Source: Prevotellaceae bacterium (GTDB taxonomy: Bacteria > Bacteroidota > Bacteroidia > Bacteroidales > Paludibacteraceae). From it: a DNA stretch of 64,000 bases. Every line of letters starts with the position of its first letter. Position 1 is the stretch's first letter. This document shows positions 35,131-43,231 of this stretch, piece by piece. Location of the stretch: positions 13,259 to 77,258 of the forward strand of contig JACJXK010000011.1 of assembly GCA_020636675.1 (NCBI GenBank), given 5' to 3'. Made by a program: the position numbers and the translations under genes. A model generated the notes under the pieces. The model was not told the DNA's origin, searched no databases, and saw only the letters and a list, made by a program, of their open reading frames with translations.

Positions 35131-35188
35131 GAAAAAGCCGGAGAAGCTCCGTATGTTCATTCCACACAGTGCTTCTCCGTCTTTTTTT
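35131..35188 (+). terminator. Terminator of the isochorismatase-family gene
   Basis: CGGAGAAGC (35139-35147) pairs with GCTTCTCCG (35171-35179) and is followed by TCTTTTTTT. Confidence 0.8.
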
Positions 35189-35262
35189 CATCCGAAACCA
35201 AACGGCCGCACCTACCTTAAAAACAAAAATTCTACATTCCTCCAAAATAAACACATTTTTCC

Positions 35263-35295
35263 TTGACTCGTACCTTAGGTCTACATTTACCTTTG
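35263..35295 (+). promoter_or_regulatory. MerR-type promoter with near-palindrome in the spacer
   Basis: TTGACT (TTG at 35263-35265), a 22-bp spacer, and TACCTTTG (35288-35295) before the MerR gene. The spacer holds ACCTTAGGT, a near-perfect palindrome, where MerR proteins usually bind. Self-regulation is an inference. Confidence 0.55.
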
Positions 35296-35320
35296 TATCC
35301 GAAAGCAATGCGCAAAGCTT

Positions 35321-36157
35321 ATGAATGAATACAAAATCAAATTAAAAATCGGCGAGTTTTCCAAACTGTGCAGAGTCACGGTCAAGACGCTAAGACATTA
35401 CGAAAAGATTGGGCTACTCTCACCCCACGAGGTGGACGAGTGGACAGGATACCGCTATTACGAGGTAGACCAGATGGCGTGGATGAACCGCATCCATCTG
35501 CTGAAAGAGCTGGGATTCAACCTCGAATCCATCAAAGGACTCTTTGATGATGGAAAGGTTTTACCTAGTTTAGAACAGATCCAGTCTCAAATAAAAGAGA
35601 GCCAAGCGGAACTTCAACGGATGCAACGGCGAATAATCGAACTCGACAGACTAAAGGAACGAGCCATAAAAAAGGAAAAAATGGAGAACATACACATCAA
35701 ACCATTGCCGGCAGCCATCGTTGCCAGCTACCGCAAACATGTCAAAAGTTACCAAGAACTGTTCGAACTCTGCCCGAACGTCATTGGTCCGGAAATGCAA
35801 CGTGCGGGTTGCGTCTGCCCTAAAGAGACGGAGTACTGCTACACCATCGACCACAACAAAAACTTCGACGAGGGCGACATTGACTTGGAATATTGCGAGG
35901 TAGTGGAAGCACGCTGCCCGGAGACGGACACACTGAAGTTCAAGGAGATTCCGTTCATAGAAACAGCTGTCTGCTATAACCATTACGGCCCATACAGCAA
36001 GCTGCCTCAATCGTTCGAGAAACTTTTCGCCTATTTACAGGAGAATGGATATGAGATTATCGACGATCCTAGATTCTGCTACATAGACGGCATTTGGAAC
36101 AAAGAGTCAGAAGAAGATTGGCTGACTGAGATTCAGGTTCCCGCCAAGAAGAAATAA
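35321..36157 (+). CDS. MerR-family regulator with GyrI-like effector domain
   Basis: A 278-residue regulator. The N-terminal winged helix has KIGEFSKLCRVTVKTLRHYE and a family wing (GLLSPHEVDEWTGYRYYEVD), a coiled-coil dimer helix spans about 80-120 (QIQSQIKESQAELQRMQRRI), and the C-terminal 155 residues are a GyrI-like ligand domain (GPYSKLPQSFEKLFAYLQEN, WLTEIQVPAKKK at the end). This is the BmrR-type layout; such proteins bind hydrophobic or drug-like ligands and activate a neighbouring promoter by DNA distortion. No efflux gene is adjacent. The promoter directly upstream has a spacer palindrome that fits self-control. Confidence 0.92.
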   Translation: MNEYKIKLKIGEFSKLCRVTVKTLRHYEKIGLLSPHEVDEWTGYRYYEVDQMAWMNRIHLLKELGFNLESIKGLFDDGKVLPSLEQIQSQIKESQAELQRMQRRIIELDRLKERAIKKEKMENIHIKPLPAAIVASYRKHVKSYQELFELCPNVIGPEMQRAGCVCPKETEYCYTIDHNKNFDEGDIDLEYCEVVEARCPETDTLKFKEIPFIETAVCYNHYGPYSKLPQSFEKLFAYLQENGYEIIDDPRFCYIDGIWNKESEEDWLTEIQVPAKKK

Positions 36158-36180
36158 ACATTTCCTTCTCAAAAAAAGAC

Positions 36181-36222
36181 AATCCTTGCAAACGGATTTT
36201 AATATCCGATTTTGCAGGGATT
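36181..36222 (+). terminator. Hairpin between the MerR and metallo-hydrolase genes
   Basis: AATCC-TGCAAA-CGGAT (36181-36197) pairs with ATCCG-TTTGCA-GGATT (36204-36222) with two bulges. It lies between converging genes and can stop both. Confidence 0.65.
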
Positions 36223-36238
36223 ATCGTTATCCGGCTAT

Positions 36239-36961
36239 TTATTGCATCTGTCTAATCCTAACCTCCATTTCAGGCAACCGACCTACCAACTGTTGCACAT
36301 CCGTTTCGCCATAATGATACGGATAAAGCACCTTCGGCTTAATCATACGGGCAGCCGCCACAACCTGGTCTACCGTCATCGTATAAGGCTGGTTTGCTGG
36401 GATAAAAGCTATATCTATAGATTTCAGATCTGCCATTTCCGGTATTGCTTCCGTATCTGCGGCTATATAGATACTGGTGCCACCTATCGTCAGCACATAT
36501 CCATTATCGCGCCCTTTAGTGTGAAATCCAGCATGTGCCGGCGTAGTGTTATATGCAGGGACGGCCTCGATCCTTATCTTCCCATCCATAGCAGACAAAC
36601 AGTCCCCATTTTTCATGGATTTGCCAAGACCCAACGTTTGGATGACTGATTCGTTTCCAACAACCTCCGTATCATTTTTCCTCAAACGAACTACAGACAA
36701 CGTATCAAAATGATCTTCATGATCATGGGTAAACAGCAACACATCTGCGGTAGGATATTCAGAATAATCAGCAAAAAGAGAGGTTGGATCGACATAAATA
36801 TGTCTGCCCTCATAAGTAAGCAACAATGATCCATGCTTAATAAATTCGATTTGCAAGTCGCTACCATCGGACAACCGAATCACATCCACCTCATTCTTCC
36901 GACTTGCACATGCCGAACAAACGGCAACAGTCAACAATAAGTAACAAATGTACTTTCTCAT
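36239..36961 (-). CDS. Metallo-beta-lactamase-fold hydrolase, lipoprotein
   Basis: A 240-residue protein with a lipoprotein signal (CYLLLTVAVCSACASRKNE; cysteine at residue 18 in the lipobox). The hydrolase domain is of the UlaG-like/MBL type: VDPTSLFADYSEYPTADVLL, then LLFTHDHEDHFDTLSVV with the HxHxDH metal ligands, IEAVPAYNT, SIYIAADTEAIPE with the aspartate ligand, and VLYPYHYGETDV with the last histidine. Substrates of the family are often cyclic phospho-sugars or lipids; none can be named here. It should be attached to the periplasmic face. Confidence 0.9.
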   Translation of the reverse strand: MRKYICYLLLTVAVCSACASRKNEVDVIRLSDGSDLQIEFIKHGSLLLTYEGRHIYVDPTSLFADYSEYPTADVLLFTHDHEDHFDTLSVVRLRKNDTEVVGNESVIQTLGLGKSMKNGDCLSAMDGKIRIEAVPAYNTTPAHAGFHTKGRDNGYVLTIGGTSIYIAADTEAIPEMADLKSIDIAFIPANQPYTMTVDQVVAAARMIKPKVLYPYHYGETDVQQLVGRLPEMEVRIRQMQ

Positions 36962-37006
36962 ATTCTCTTTTTTTCTGCAAATGTTGAAATAAAAATCCGT
37001 TTTCCA

Positions 37007-37384
37007 CTAAAAGGTTCGTCGTTTTTTCATCTTCATTCCTACTTCTTTGAGGAAACAAAACAAATACAAAGAATGACGATTGCTTCCAACGAAAGACGGA
37101 ACAAACAAACATAGCGACAGAACATTTTCTCGAAGTGGAGAGTAACGTTTTGAGTTGATAGAGAATATGATGCTGTCTATGTGAGCCCTTGCGTTTCTCC
37201 TGTTCTTGTATTGCTTTAGGATTTTGTTTACCCGTATTCGTTTGCGTTCCAGTCTATTTGTTACGGGGTTTTGGATGTAATATTCTATCTGCCAATCGTC
37301 CTTGTCGTACTCGTGCAGCCGAGCCGGAAGATAGTTGAAACCATTTAGTGTGCTTGTGTTTTGAGAATCCTGACCTTTGGGCAT
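37007..37384 (-). pseudogene. Truncated tyrosine-type integrase, N-terminal part
   Basis: A 125-codon frame whose first 80 residues match the N-terminal arm and SAM-like start of Bacteroidales tyrosine integrases: NGFNYLPARLHEYDKDDWQI, then EYYIQNPVTNRLERKRIRVN and KQYKNRRNARAHIDSIIFSI. The core catalytic domain (R...HxxR...Y) is missing, and the last 40 residues are unrelated and hydrophobic. A tRNA-Arg gene lies 115 bp away with its 3' end facing the integrase 5' end, the usual arrangement for an element integrated in a tRNA gene. It is likely the relic of such an element after deletion of the rest. Confidence 0.75.
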
Positions 37385-37498
37385 TTTTTTATTGCTTAAA
37401 ACGAAGTAATAAGCAATAAAGGTTGTCGCATTTGCGTCGCATTTTCTCTTAAAATCCGAAAGGAAACCGAAGCTAACCGCTTGATTTCCTTTCTTTAG

Positions 37499-37572
37499 TG
37501 ATCGAGATGGGATTCGAACCCATGACCCACAGCTTAGAAGGCTGTTGCTCTATCCAGCTGAGCTACCCGACC
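37499..37572 (-). tRNA. tRNA-Arg (anticodon UCU)
   Basis: The cloverleaf can be drawn fully: acceptor GGTCGGG with CTCGATC (two G-U pairs), D-arm AGCTCAGCTGGATAGAGC, anticodon stem ACAGC/GCTGT with loop CTTCTAA (anticodon TCT), and T-arm ATGGG-TTCGAAT-CCCAT. The discriminator is A, and CCA is not encoded. The gene is single, with an integrase remnant downstream of its 3' end. Confidence 0.95.
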
Positions 37573-37684
37573 ATCCTCATTTGTGGCTGCAAAGATACAG
37601 ACATATCCGTTCTTTTGCAAGCTAAAAACACAAAAAATTGCACATTTTTAGAAAAAAAATAGGTTTTCTCGTGTCCATAATTCA

Positions 37685-39997
37685 TCAGAACGGATAACCT
37701 ATGGCAAAATGGAACGCAAAATCATCGGACCAACTCAAATTCCGGAATCGCCAACACTCCGAAGACGAACGGGACGGATCATACGCCTTCACTCCCACAT
37801 CAAAACGAAGGAGGAAGAATGTGAAATCGAACCTGAGACCGGCGCCATAAGCCAACGCGATTTCATTGTAGAAGTTGTTGAATTGAAAATGACCCTTAGG
37901 CTGCGACTCATAGTCACGCAAGGTCCACACATTGCCGGCATCAATGAAGGCTGCCATCTCTATCTTCCAGAAAAGCTTGGTGCGATGTTCCACACTCAAG
38001 TCAAGTTTTATATCGCCAGACTGCTTCACAAAATCATCTTTGTTTTCCGAAGAATAACTACCGGGACCCAACGTACGGACAGACCACCCTCTCACCCCAT
38101 TGGCTCCACCACCAAAGAAACGTTTTTCAAAAGGGACGATCTGCGCATTTCCATAAGGAAATGCTATTCCGAACCCAAGATGATAGACAATCCTATTTTT
38201 CCTGTCTATATATTTGTTCATCGAAAAACTCACATCTCCCTTCACGTACTGAGAATAAGGAATTCCAGCAATCTCATAAAACCCATCCTTATTTTTCGAC
38301 TCTCCAGACATACTGTTCACCGCATACAAGAGATTGCCTGCACTTTCGAAAGAAGCCCTACAATACGTCTTATTCCTTCGTTTCTGGTTCGACTGGTCGT
38401 CATACGTAATCGCGAAACCCGAACTCAAAATGAAATGGTCCGAATAGCTATCCCGCAACACCGAATATTTAGGTGCGCTATACAGTTGGTCAAAATCAGG
38501 ATGCGTATTGATGTTGACATAATTCAAATCAACGACATCAAAACAATATCGGTAAAAACGGCGCATATTCCAAATATAACGCATCGCTATCGTAGACGAT
38601 ATCTTCTCATACGTATTGGGACGTGTCTGATAATTTCCGGAAAGGCTGAACTCGGTCTGCGCGTTGATTTTACGACGGAAACTCTTATTTACGAACGGAA
38701 ACATGAAACGAGGGAAATTAAGACTAACCTCCCCTCCTACATCCATTGTGTGTTTGCTCAATATGTTCGTAATTCCGGAATAGGCTTCCTGTGCGTAGCG
38801 GCCCTTTAGGCTCAACAATTCGGAACCTCTGAACACATTCTTATGCTGGTAGCCGCCATTGACGGCGAAACCCAAATCGCCCCAAGAGTTAGTGCCTTCC
38901 AAATCCAAAGAGAAGGACTGCGCCTTACATGGACTGATCAATACGAAACAATCCAACTGGTCCTCCTCGTTCATCAGATTCACAAACTGGATATTCGTGG
39001 AACGGACAGCGCCCAGCGAGTTCAGCCGGGAATATGTGCGATCCACGAAAAAGCTGCTATAAGACAAATGCGGATAGATGCGGAGCTCGTCATCCAAAAC
39101 CTTTGGACGCAAAAGAGGCTTGTCCTCATAGAGGATATTCACACACGGCCGGAACTTCAGCGTATCGTATTGCACGGAAGAGCTATAAACCGACCTTGAA
39201 TTCTTCAAGGTCAGAACATTCACATTCCTTATCGTATACTTATGGTGGCGGCTCTCTTCCGTCGAGCCATCGGGCAACGCGACCAAGTATGGCTTCAGAT
39301 TAAGGCTAATATCCACCTGATTGCTTCCCAACGTGCTATCTGCCGTATAACTCAGATAATCCTTGTTGAAATAATAATAGCCACGACGCTTCAATATCTT
39401 ATCCACACGTTCACGCTCATCGTCCAGGACATCCGTATCGAACAGCATTCCAGGCTTCAGCAACGACTCCCGTTTCCCATAGAGAGAGAAGATGGAGTCG
39501 ATTTCCTCATCGCAAGAGAAATCATAGCTTATATTTCTCACCCTATACGGCCGATTACCTTTGATATAATATGTGACCGTCACCTTCTTGTTTTTTCCGA
39601 AAACAGGCCAAGCTTTCACTTCTGCATTTTGGTATCCTTTGGTCACCAGAAATTTCTGCAGTTCCCGCTCCGACTTCAACGTAAGATACGGATCATAAAT
39701 GACAGGAGCCTCACCTATGCTACGCAATTGGCGGTTTCGCCATTTCGAAGAGTCCCTTCCCGACATATTATAGAAGGAAAGATACAGTTTGTATAAACCG
39801 AAGACCTTAAAGTTCGGCTCTTGCCGAAGATACGTCCTCAACTCGTTGTCTCCGAAATCCTCGGTCTCGGAGACAATCTCAACCTTATCCAACAAATAGC
39901 TATTGTCCGGTACAAATCGAGTGGATGAGCATGACGACAACGCCAAAACCATCAACAACGGGAGAAGCCACCATACTCTATTTCTCAAGATGCCCAT
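37685..39997 (-). CDS. tamL: BamA/TamA-family outer-membrane lipoprotein (TamL)
   Basis: A 770-residue protein with a lipoprotein signal (LLMVLALSSCSSTRFVPDN), then POTRA-type repeats (about 35-300; RNISYDFSCDEEIDSIF) and a C-terminal 16-stranded barrel of the surface antigen D15 family. GFGIAFPYGNAQIVPFEKRF and FFGGGANGVRGWSVRTLGPG contain the diagnostic VRGW/Y motif that lies inside the barrel, and the last residues DDFAFHFAIGYPF end in an aromatic. A lipidated TamA homologue with TamB partner is found throughout Bacteroidota and inserts outer-membrane proteins. TamB is not next to it here. A TATCTTTG element lies 63 bp before the start. Confidence 0.92.
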   Translation of the reverse strand: MGILRNRVWWLLPLLMVLALSSCSSTRFVPDNSYLLDKVEIVSETEDFGDNELRTYLRQEPNFKVFGLYKLYLSFYNMSGRDSSKWRNRQLRSIGEAPVIYDPYLTLKSERELQKFLVTKGYQNAEVKAWPVFGKNKKVTVTYYIKGNRPYRVRNISYDFSCDEEIDSIFSLYGKRESLLKPGMLFDTDVLDDERERVDKILKRRGYYYFNKDYLSYTADSTLGSNQVDISLNLKPYLVALPDGSTEESRHHKYTIRNVNVLTLKNSRSVYSSSVQYDTLKFRPCVNILYEDKPLLRPKVLDDELRIYPHLSYSSFFVDRTYSRLNSLGAVRSTNIQFVNLMNEEDQLDCFVLISPCKAQSFSLDLEGTNSWGDLGFAVNGGYQHKNVFRGSELLSLKGRYAQEAYSGITNILSKHTMDVGGEVSLNFPRFMFPFVNKSFRRKINAQTEFSLSGNYQTRPNTYEKISSTIAMRYIWNMRRFYRYCFDVVDLNYVNINTHPDFDQLYSAPKYSVLRDSYSDHFILSSGFAITYDDQSNQKRRNKTYCRASFESAGNLLYAVNSMSGESKNKDGFYEIAGIPYSQYVKGDVSFSMNKYIDRKNRIVYHLGFGIAFPYGNAQIVPFEKRFFGGGANGVRGWSVRTLGPGSYSSENKDDFVKQSGDIKLDLSVEHRTKLFWKIEMAAFIDAGNVWTLRDYESQPKGHFQFNNFYNEIALAYGAGLRFDFTFFLLRFDVGVKAYDPSRSSSECWRFRNLSWSDDFAFHFAIGYPF

Positions 39998-40059
39998 CTT
40001 ATGCCAATCTAAATAAATTATCAGACGCTCTTCAATTTTTTATGCCGAAAATCGAGACA

Positions 40060-40067
40060 CAAAGATA
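40060..40067 (-). promoter_or_regulatory. Promoter -7 element of tamL
   Basis: TATCTTTG on the minus strand with a T-rich run about 20 bp upstream. Confidence 0.5.
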
Positions 40068-40120
40068 ATTCTTTCATTTTTAGTAAAAACACATTGCAAT
40101 CATTAAAATATATGTATTTA

Positions 40121-40153
40121 TTGCGACATACAAGTCTATTTTTGTTAATTTTG
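40121..40153 (+). promoter_or_regulatory. Promoter of glmM
   Basis: TTG (40121-40123), 22 bp, TAATTTTG (40146-40153), about 38 bp before the ATG. Confidence 0.6.
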
Positions 40154-40190
40154 CCCTATCGAAAAAGATACATAATCAATAAAAACTAAA

Positions 40191-41582
40191 ATGACACTTA
40201 TTAAATCTATTTCAGGTATAAGAGGTACCATAGGTGGAGTTGCAGGAGACGGACTAAGTCCTCTCGATGTCGTGAAATTTACCGCCGCCTACGGGTCTTG
40301 GATTAAGAAAAACAGCAGTGTAAAGAATAAGACAGTTGTGGTGGGGCGCGATGCCCGTATCTCAGGAGAGATGGTAGACCACTTGGTTACAGGCACATTG
40401 ATGGGAATGGGCATGAACGTGATCAATATCGGACTTGCCTCCACTCCTACAACAGAGATTGCCGTGCAGAAAGAGGGAGCTTGCGGAGGCATCATACTCA
40501 CCGCCAGCCATAACCCTAAACAGTGGAACGCGCTTAAACTGCTTAACGAGCACGGAGAATTTTTGAGCGACAAGGATGGGAAAGAGGTTTTGTCCATCGC
40601 AGAAAAAGAAGCCTTCACCTTCTCCGAGGTGGACGAGTTAGGCAATGTGACAAGGAAAGACAATTACAACCAAATACATATCAACGACGTTCTCCAACTA
40701 AAATTGGTAGATGTCGAGGCCATAAAGAAAGCCGATTTCAAGGTCGCCATTGACTGCGTCAATTCCGTGGGCGGACTCATACTTCCGGAATTGCTCGACA
40801 AATTGGGTGTAAAGAATGTAATCAAGCTCAACTGCGAACCCACAGGCAACTTCGCCCACAATCCGGAACCACTTCCTGCCCACCTGACGGGCATCTCCGA
40901 ACTGATAAAGAAAGAAAAAGCCGACGTCGGTTTTGTTGTCGACCCTGACGTGGACAGATTGGCCATGATATGTGAGGACGGCGATATGTTTGGAGAAGAA
41001 TATACCTTGGTCTCCGTAGCCGACTACGTTCTTTCCCATACGCCAGGAAACACGGTTTCCAATCTCAGCTCCACCCGTGCGTTGAGAGACGTGACACGCA
41101 AACACGGCGGGGTTTACAACGCTGCTGCGGTAGGCGAGGTGAATGTGGTGACGAAGATGAAGGAGACGAAAGCCACCATCGGAGGCGAAGGCAACGGAGG
41201 AGTAATCTACCCGGAAAGCCATTACGGGCGGGATGCTCTCGTAGGCATCGCACTATTCCTTTCCCTCTTGGCGAAGAAAAAGATGAAGGTGTCCGAACTG
41301 CGCAAGACGTATCCGGAATACTACATCTCCAAAAACAAGATCCAGCTTACGCCGGAGATCGACGTGGATGCCGTATTAGCGGCCATGAAGAACAAATATA
41401 AGAACGAGGAGGTAAACGACATCGACGGAGTCAAGGTCGACTTCGCAGACAAATGGGTTCACCTCCGCAAATCGAATACGGAACCTATTATCCGCATATA
41501 CTCTGAGGCTTCCAGCATGAAGGAGGCCGACGATTTAGCCCAAAAAATCATGGGCGAGATAAAAGAGATTGCAGGCATATAG
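40191..41582 (+). CDS. glmM: Phosphoglucosamine mutase/phosphohexomutase
   Basis: A 463-residue member of the alpha-D-phosphohexomutase family. IKSISGIRGTIGG is the substrate-loop start, IILTASHNPKQWNALKLLNE contains the phosphoserine of the active site (TASHNP), DPDVDRLAMICEDG is the metal-binding DxDxDR loop, GGEGNGGVIYPESHYGRD is the sugar-binding loop, and the last domain has RKSNTEPIIRIYSEA that binds phosphate. This fits conversion of glucosamine-6-phosphate to glucosamine-1-phosphate for peptidoglycan and LPS precursors, although phosphomanno/glucomutase activity cannot be excluded for this Bacteroidales form. Single gene with strong promoter and terminator. Confidence 0.93.
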   Translation: MTLIKSISGIRGTIGGVAGDGLSPLDVVKFTAAYGSWIKKNSSVKNKTVVVGRDARISGEMVDHLVTGTLMGMGMNVINIGLASTPTTEIAVQKEGACGGIILTASHNPKQWNALKLLNEHGEFLSDKDGKEVLSIAEKEAFTFSEVDELGNVTRKDNYNQIHINDVLQLKLVDVEAIKKADFKVAIDCVNSVGGLILPELLDKLGVKNVIKLNCEPTGNFAHNPEPLPAHLTGISELIKKEKADVGFVVDPDVDRLAMICEDGDMFGEEYTLVSVADYVLSHTPGNTVSNLSSTRALRDVTRKHGGVYNAAAVGEVNVVTKMKETKATIGGEGNGGVIYPESHYGRDALVGIALFLSLLAKKKMKVSELRKTYPEYYISKNKIQLTPEIDVDAVLAAMKNKYKNEEVNDIDGVKVDFADKWVHLRKSNTEPIIRIYSEASSMKEADDLAQKIMGEIKEIAGI

Positions 41583-41595
41583 CCAGACCGAATAT

Positions 41596-41653
41596 ACGAA
41601 AAAAAGGCAGGGGGATTTTTCCGATGGAAAAATCCCCCTGCCTTTTTTTCGTA
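41596..41653 (+). terminator. Very long terminator hairpin after glmM
   Basis: A perfect 27-bp stem joins 41596-41622 and 41627-41653 around a 4-nt loop (GATG). It contains AGGCAGGGGGATTTTTCC and its complement. It is bidirectional, shared with the converging glucosaminidase gene. Confidence 0.92.
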
Positions 41654-41707
41654 TCGGCAAACTTCGTTTCCAACGGAAACAGAAGCCTCGCTGACTACTA
41701 TGACTTA

Positions 41708-42490
41708 TCATTTACGTAAGAATACGGTCTGTCCATCTTCCGGCACACTACCCTTCTTTACTTTGTTATACCAACGGATTTCCCATTTCCGGAGGCCAAA
41801 CTCCTTGGCTATCGACTCATAAGTATCTCCCCTACGGGCTATAACCGCCTTTCTTCCATCAACCTTCTCCACCTTATGGTTTGTGGTAGAAGGCACCGTA
41901 CCCATCGAACTTTCAGACAGATAATTGGACTCCACATTCACCTCTTCTTTCTTTTCTTCATCCCGTTTCGAAGGCACATTTTCACATGTATCATATTTAT
42001 ACAACTCATACGTCTCGATAATATCAATCAAACGATCCGCATATTTGGGGTCAGTAGCATATCCACACTCTTTCAACCCTTTAGCCCAACCTTTATAGTC
42101 TGTCACCTTCATCTGGTATAGCTTTTCATAACGAGTCTTCTTCAAAAACCGAGAATGGTCCTCAAATGACTCCTCCGCTTTTTTATATTTACGGAAACAG
42201 TCGTCTTTAATATCGTCGTCATGATAGACCCTGTCGCCCGTCCATCCGTAACACTTGATTCCGAAATGGTTGTTGCTCTCCTTGGTGAGTTGACTATTGC
42301 CGGATCCCGACTCCAATATGCCTTGGGCCAACGTGATACTGGCCGGAATACGATGTTTCAGCATATTGTCGATGGCGATGCCCTTATATTTGTCTATATA
42401 GTCGATAGTTGCCTGACTTTTTTTAGTCTGGGCAAATAGAATGGAAGAAAGGAGGCAAAATGCCAAAAAAAAGACACTTCTTTTGTTCAT
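41708..42490 (-). CDS. Glucosaminidase with LysM domain
   Basis: A 260-residue peptidoglycan hydrolase. The Sec signal is MNKRSVFFLAFCLLSSILFA. The glucosaminidase domain (about 30-170) has ITLAQGILESGSGNSQL with the catalytic glutamate, NNHFGIKCYGWTGDRVYHDD and KECGYATDPKYADRLI, as in FlgJ/AcmA-type enzymes. A short LysM (about 205-258, VIARRGDTYESIAKEFGLRK) binds the wall. It should cut the glycan strand in the periplasm. A strong promoter lies upstream. Confidence 0.93.
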   Translation of the reverse strand: MNKRSVFFLAFCLLSSILFAQTKKSQATIDYIDKYKGIAIDNMLKHRIPASITLAQGILESGSGNSQLTKESNNHFGIKCYGWTGDRVYHDDDIKDDCFRKYKKAEESFEDHSRFLKKTRYEKLYQMKVTDYKGWAKGLKECGYATDPKYADRLIDIIETYELYKYDTCENVPSKRDEEKKEEVNVESNYLSESSMGTVPSTTNHKVEKVDGRKAVIARRGDTYESIAKEFGLRKWEIRWYNKVKKGSVPEDGQTVFLRK

Positions 42491-42511
42491 TACTATTGAT
42501 TAAGATTTTCG

Positions 42512-42543
42512 CAAAAATAGCTAAACTTTGTCGTACTAACCAA
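42512..42543 (-). promoter_or_regulatory. Promoter of the glucosaminidase gene
   Basis: On the minus strand TTG (42541-42543), 21 bp, TATTTTTG (42512-42519), close to the phylum consensus. Confidence 0.65.
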
Positions 42544-42564
42544 TTAGATAGATAAGTTTTTTCC

Positions 42565-42572
42565 TAAATTTG
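42565..42572 (+). promoter_or_regulatory. Promoter -7 element of cdd
   Basis: TAAATTTG on the plus strand, 44 bp before the cdd start, overlapping the divergent control region. No matching TTG at 20 bp. Confidence 0.45.
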
Positions 42573-42616
42573 TGGATAAACAGATTTTCAGAAAGGACAA
42601 ACAGGACAAAAACATC

Positions 42617-43084
42617 ATGAGAAGAGAGAAATACATACTTGAGGTGGAGAATTTGACATGGTCAGAACTCGGAGAAGAAGCGAAATCGACCATTTTGAGA
42701 GCTAAGGAGAATAGCGGAAAGGCATATTCCCCATATTCAAAGTTCTCCGTAGGTGCAGCCATACTCCTCAACGACGGGAATCTCATCGACGGCAACAATC
42801 AGGAGAACATTGCCTACCCCAGCGGACTATGCGCCGAGCGCGTCGCCGTATTCTCTGCAGGAGCCACGCACCCAGATGTTCCTATCAAGATTCTAGCCAT
42901 AGCCGCACAAACAGACGGCAAATTCACGGACAACCCCATCTCTCCTTGCGGCGCATGCCGTCAGGTATTATCGGAATGCGAGACCAGATACGGACAAGAG
43001 ATGGAAATATACCTCTTCGGGGAAAAATACATCTACCATATCCACGGTGCCAAACACCTACTACCCATCACCTTCAGTTTCTGA
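42617..43084 (+). CDS. cdd: Cytidine deaminase
   Basis: A 155-residue zinc enzyme that deaminates cytidine and deoxycytidine in pyrimidine salvage. YSPYSKFSVGAAILLNDG is the substrate-binding start, YPSGLCAERVAVFSAGATHP has the catalytic CAE motif, and SPCGACRQVLSECETRYG the PCxxC zinc ligands. The ATG at 42617 was chosen because the family begins about 20 residues before LTWSELG; an upstream GTG would give a longer leader without support. Confidence 0.95.
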   Translation: MRREKYILEVENLTWSELGEEAKSTILRAKENSGKAYSPYSKFSVGAAILLNDGNLIDGNNQENIAYPSGLCAERVAVFSAGATHPDVPIKILAIAAQTDGKFTDNPISPCGACRQVLSECETRYGQEMEIYLFGEKYIYHIHGAKHLLPITFSF

Positions 43085-43164
43085 ACACGAACACAATCCA
43101 ACGATTCGACAAGAGATGAGACAGTAGAGACATACGGGAACAGGGAGCACCATCTTCATACAAA

Positions 43165-43203
43165 ACGAAGGAGACTCGGATTGGACACCGAATCTCCTTT
43201 TCA
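43165..43203 (+). terminator. Terminator between cdd and recQ
   Basis: AAGGAGA-TCGG (43168-43179) pairs with CCGA-TCTCCTT (43188-43199) with a bulge, followed by T-rich DNA. It separates converging genes. Confidence 0.7.
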
Positions 43204-43231
43204 ATTTCTTCTTCCAACAAGAAAAATCCCA

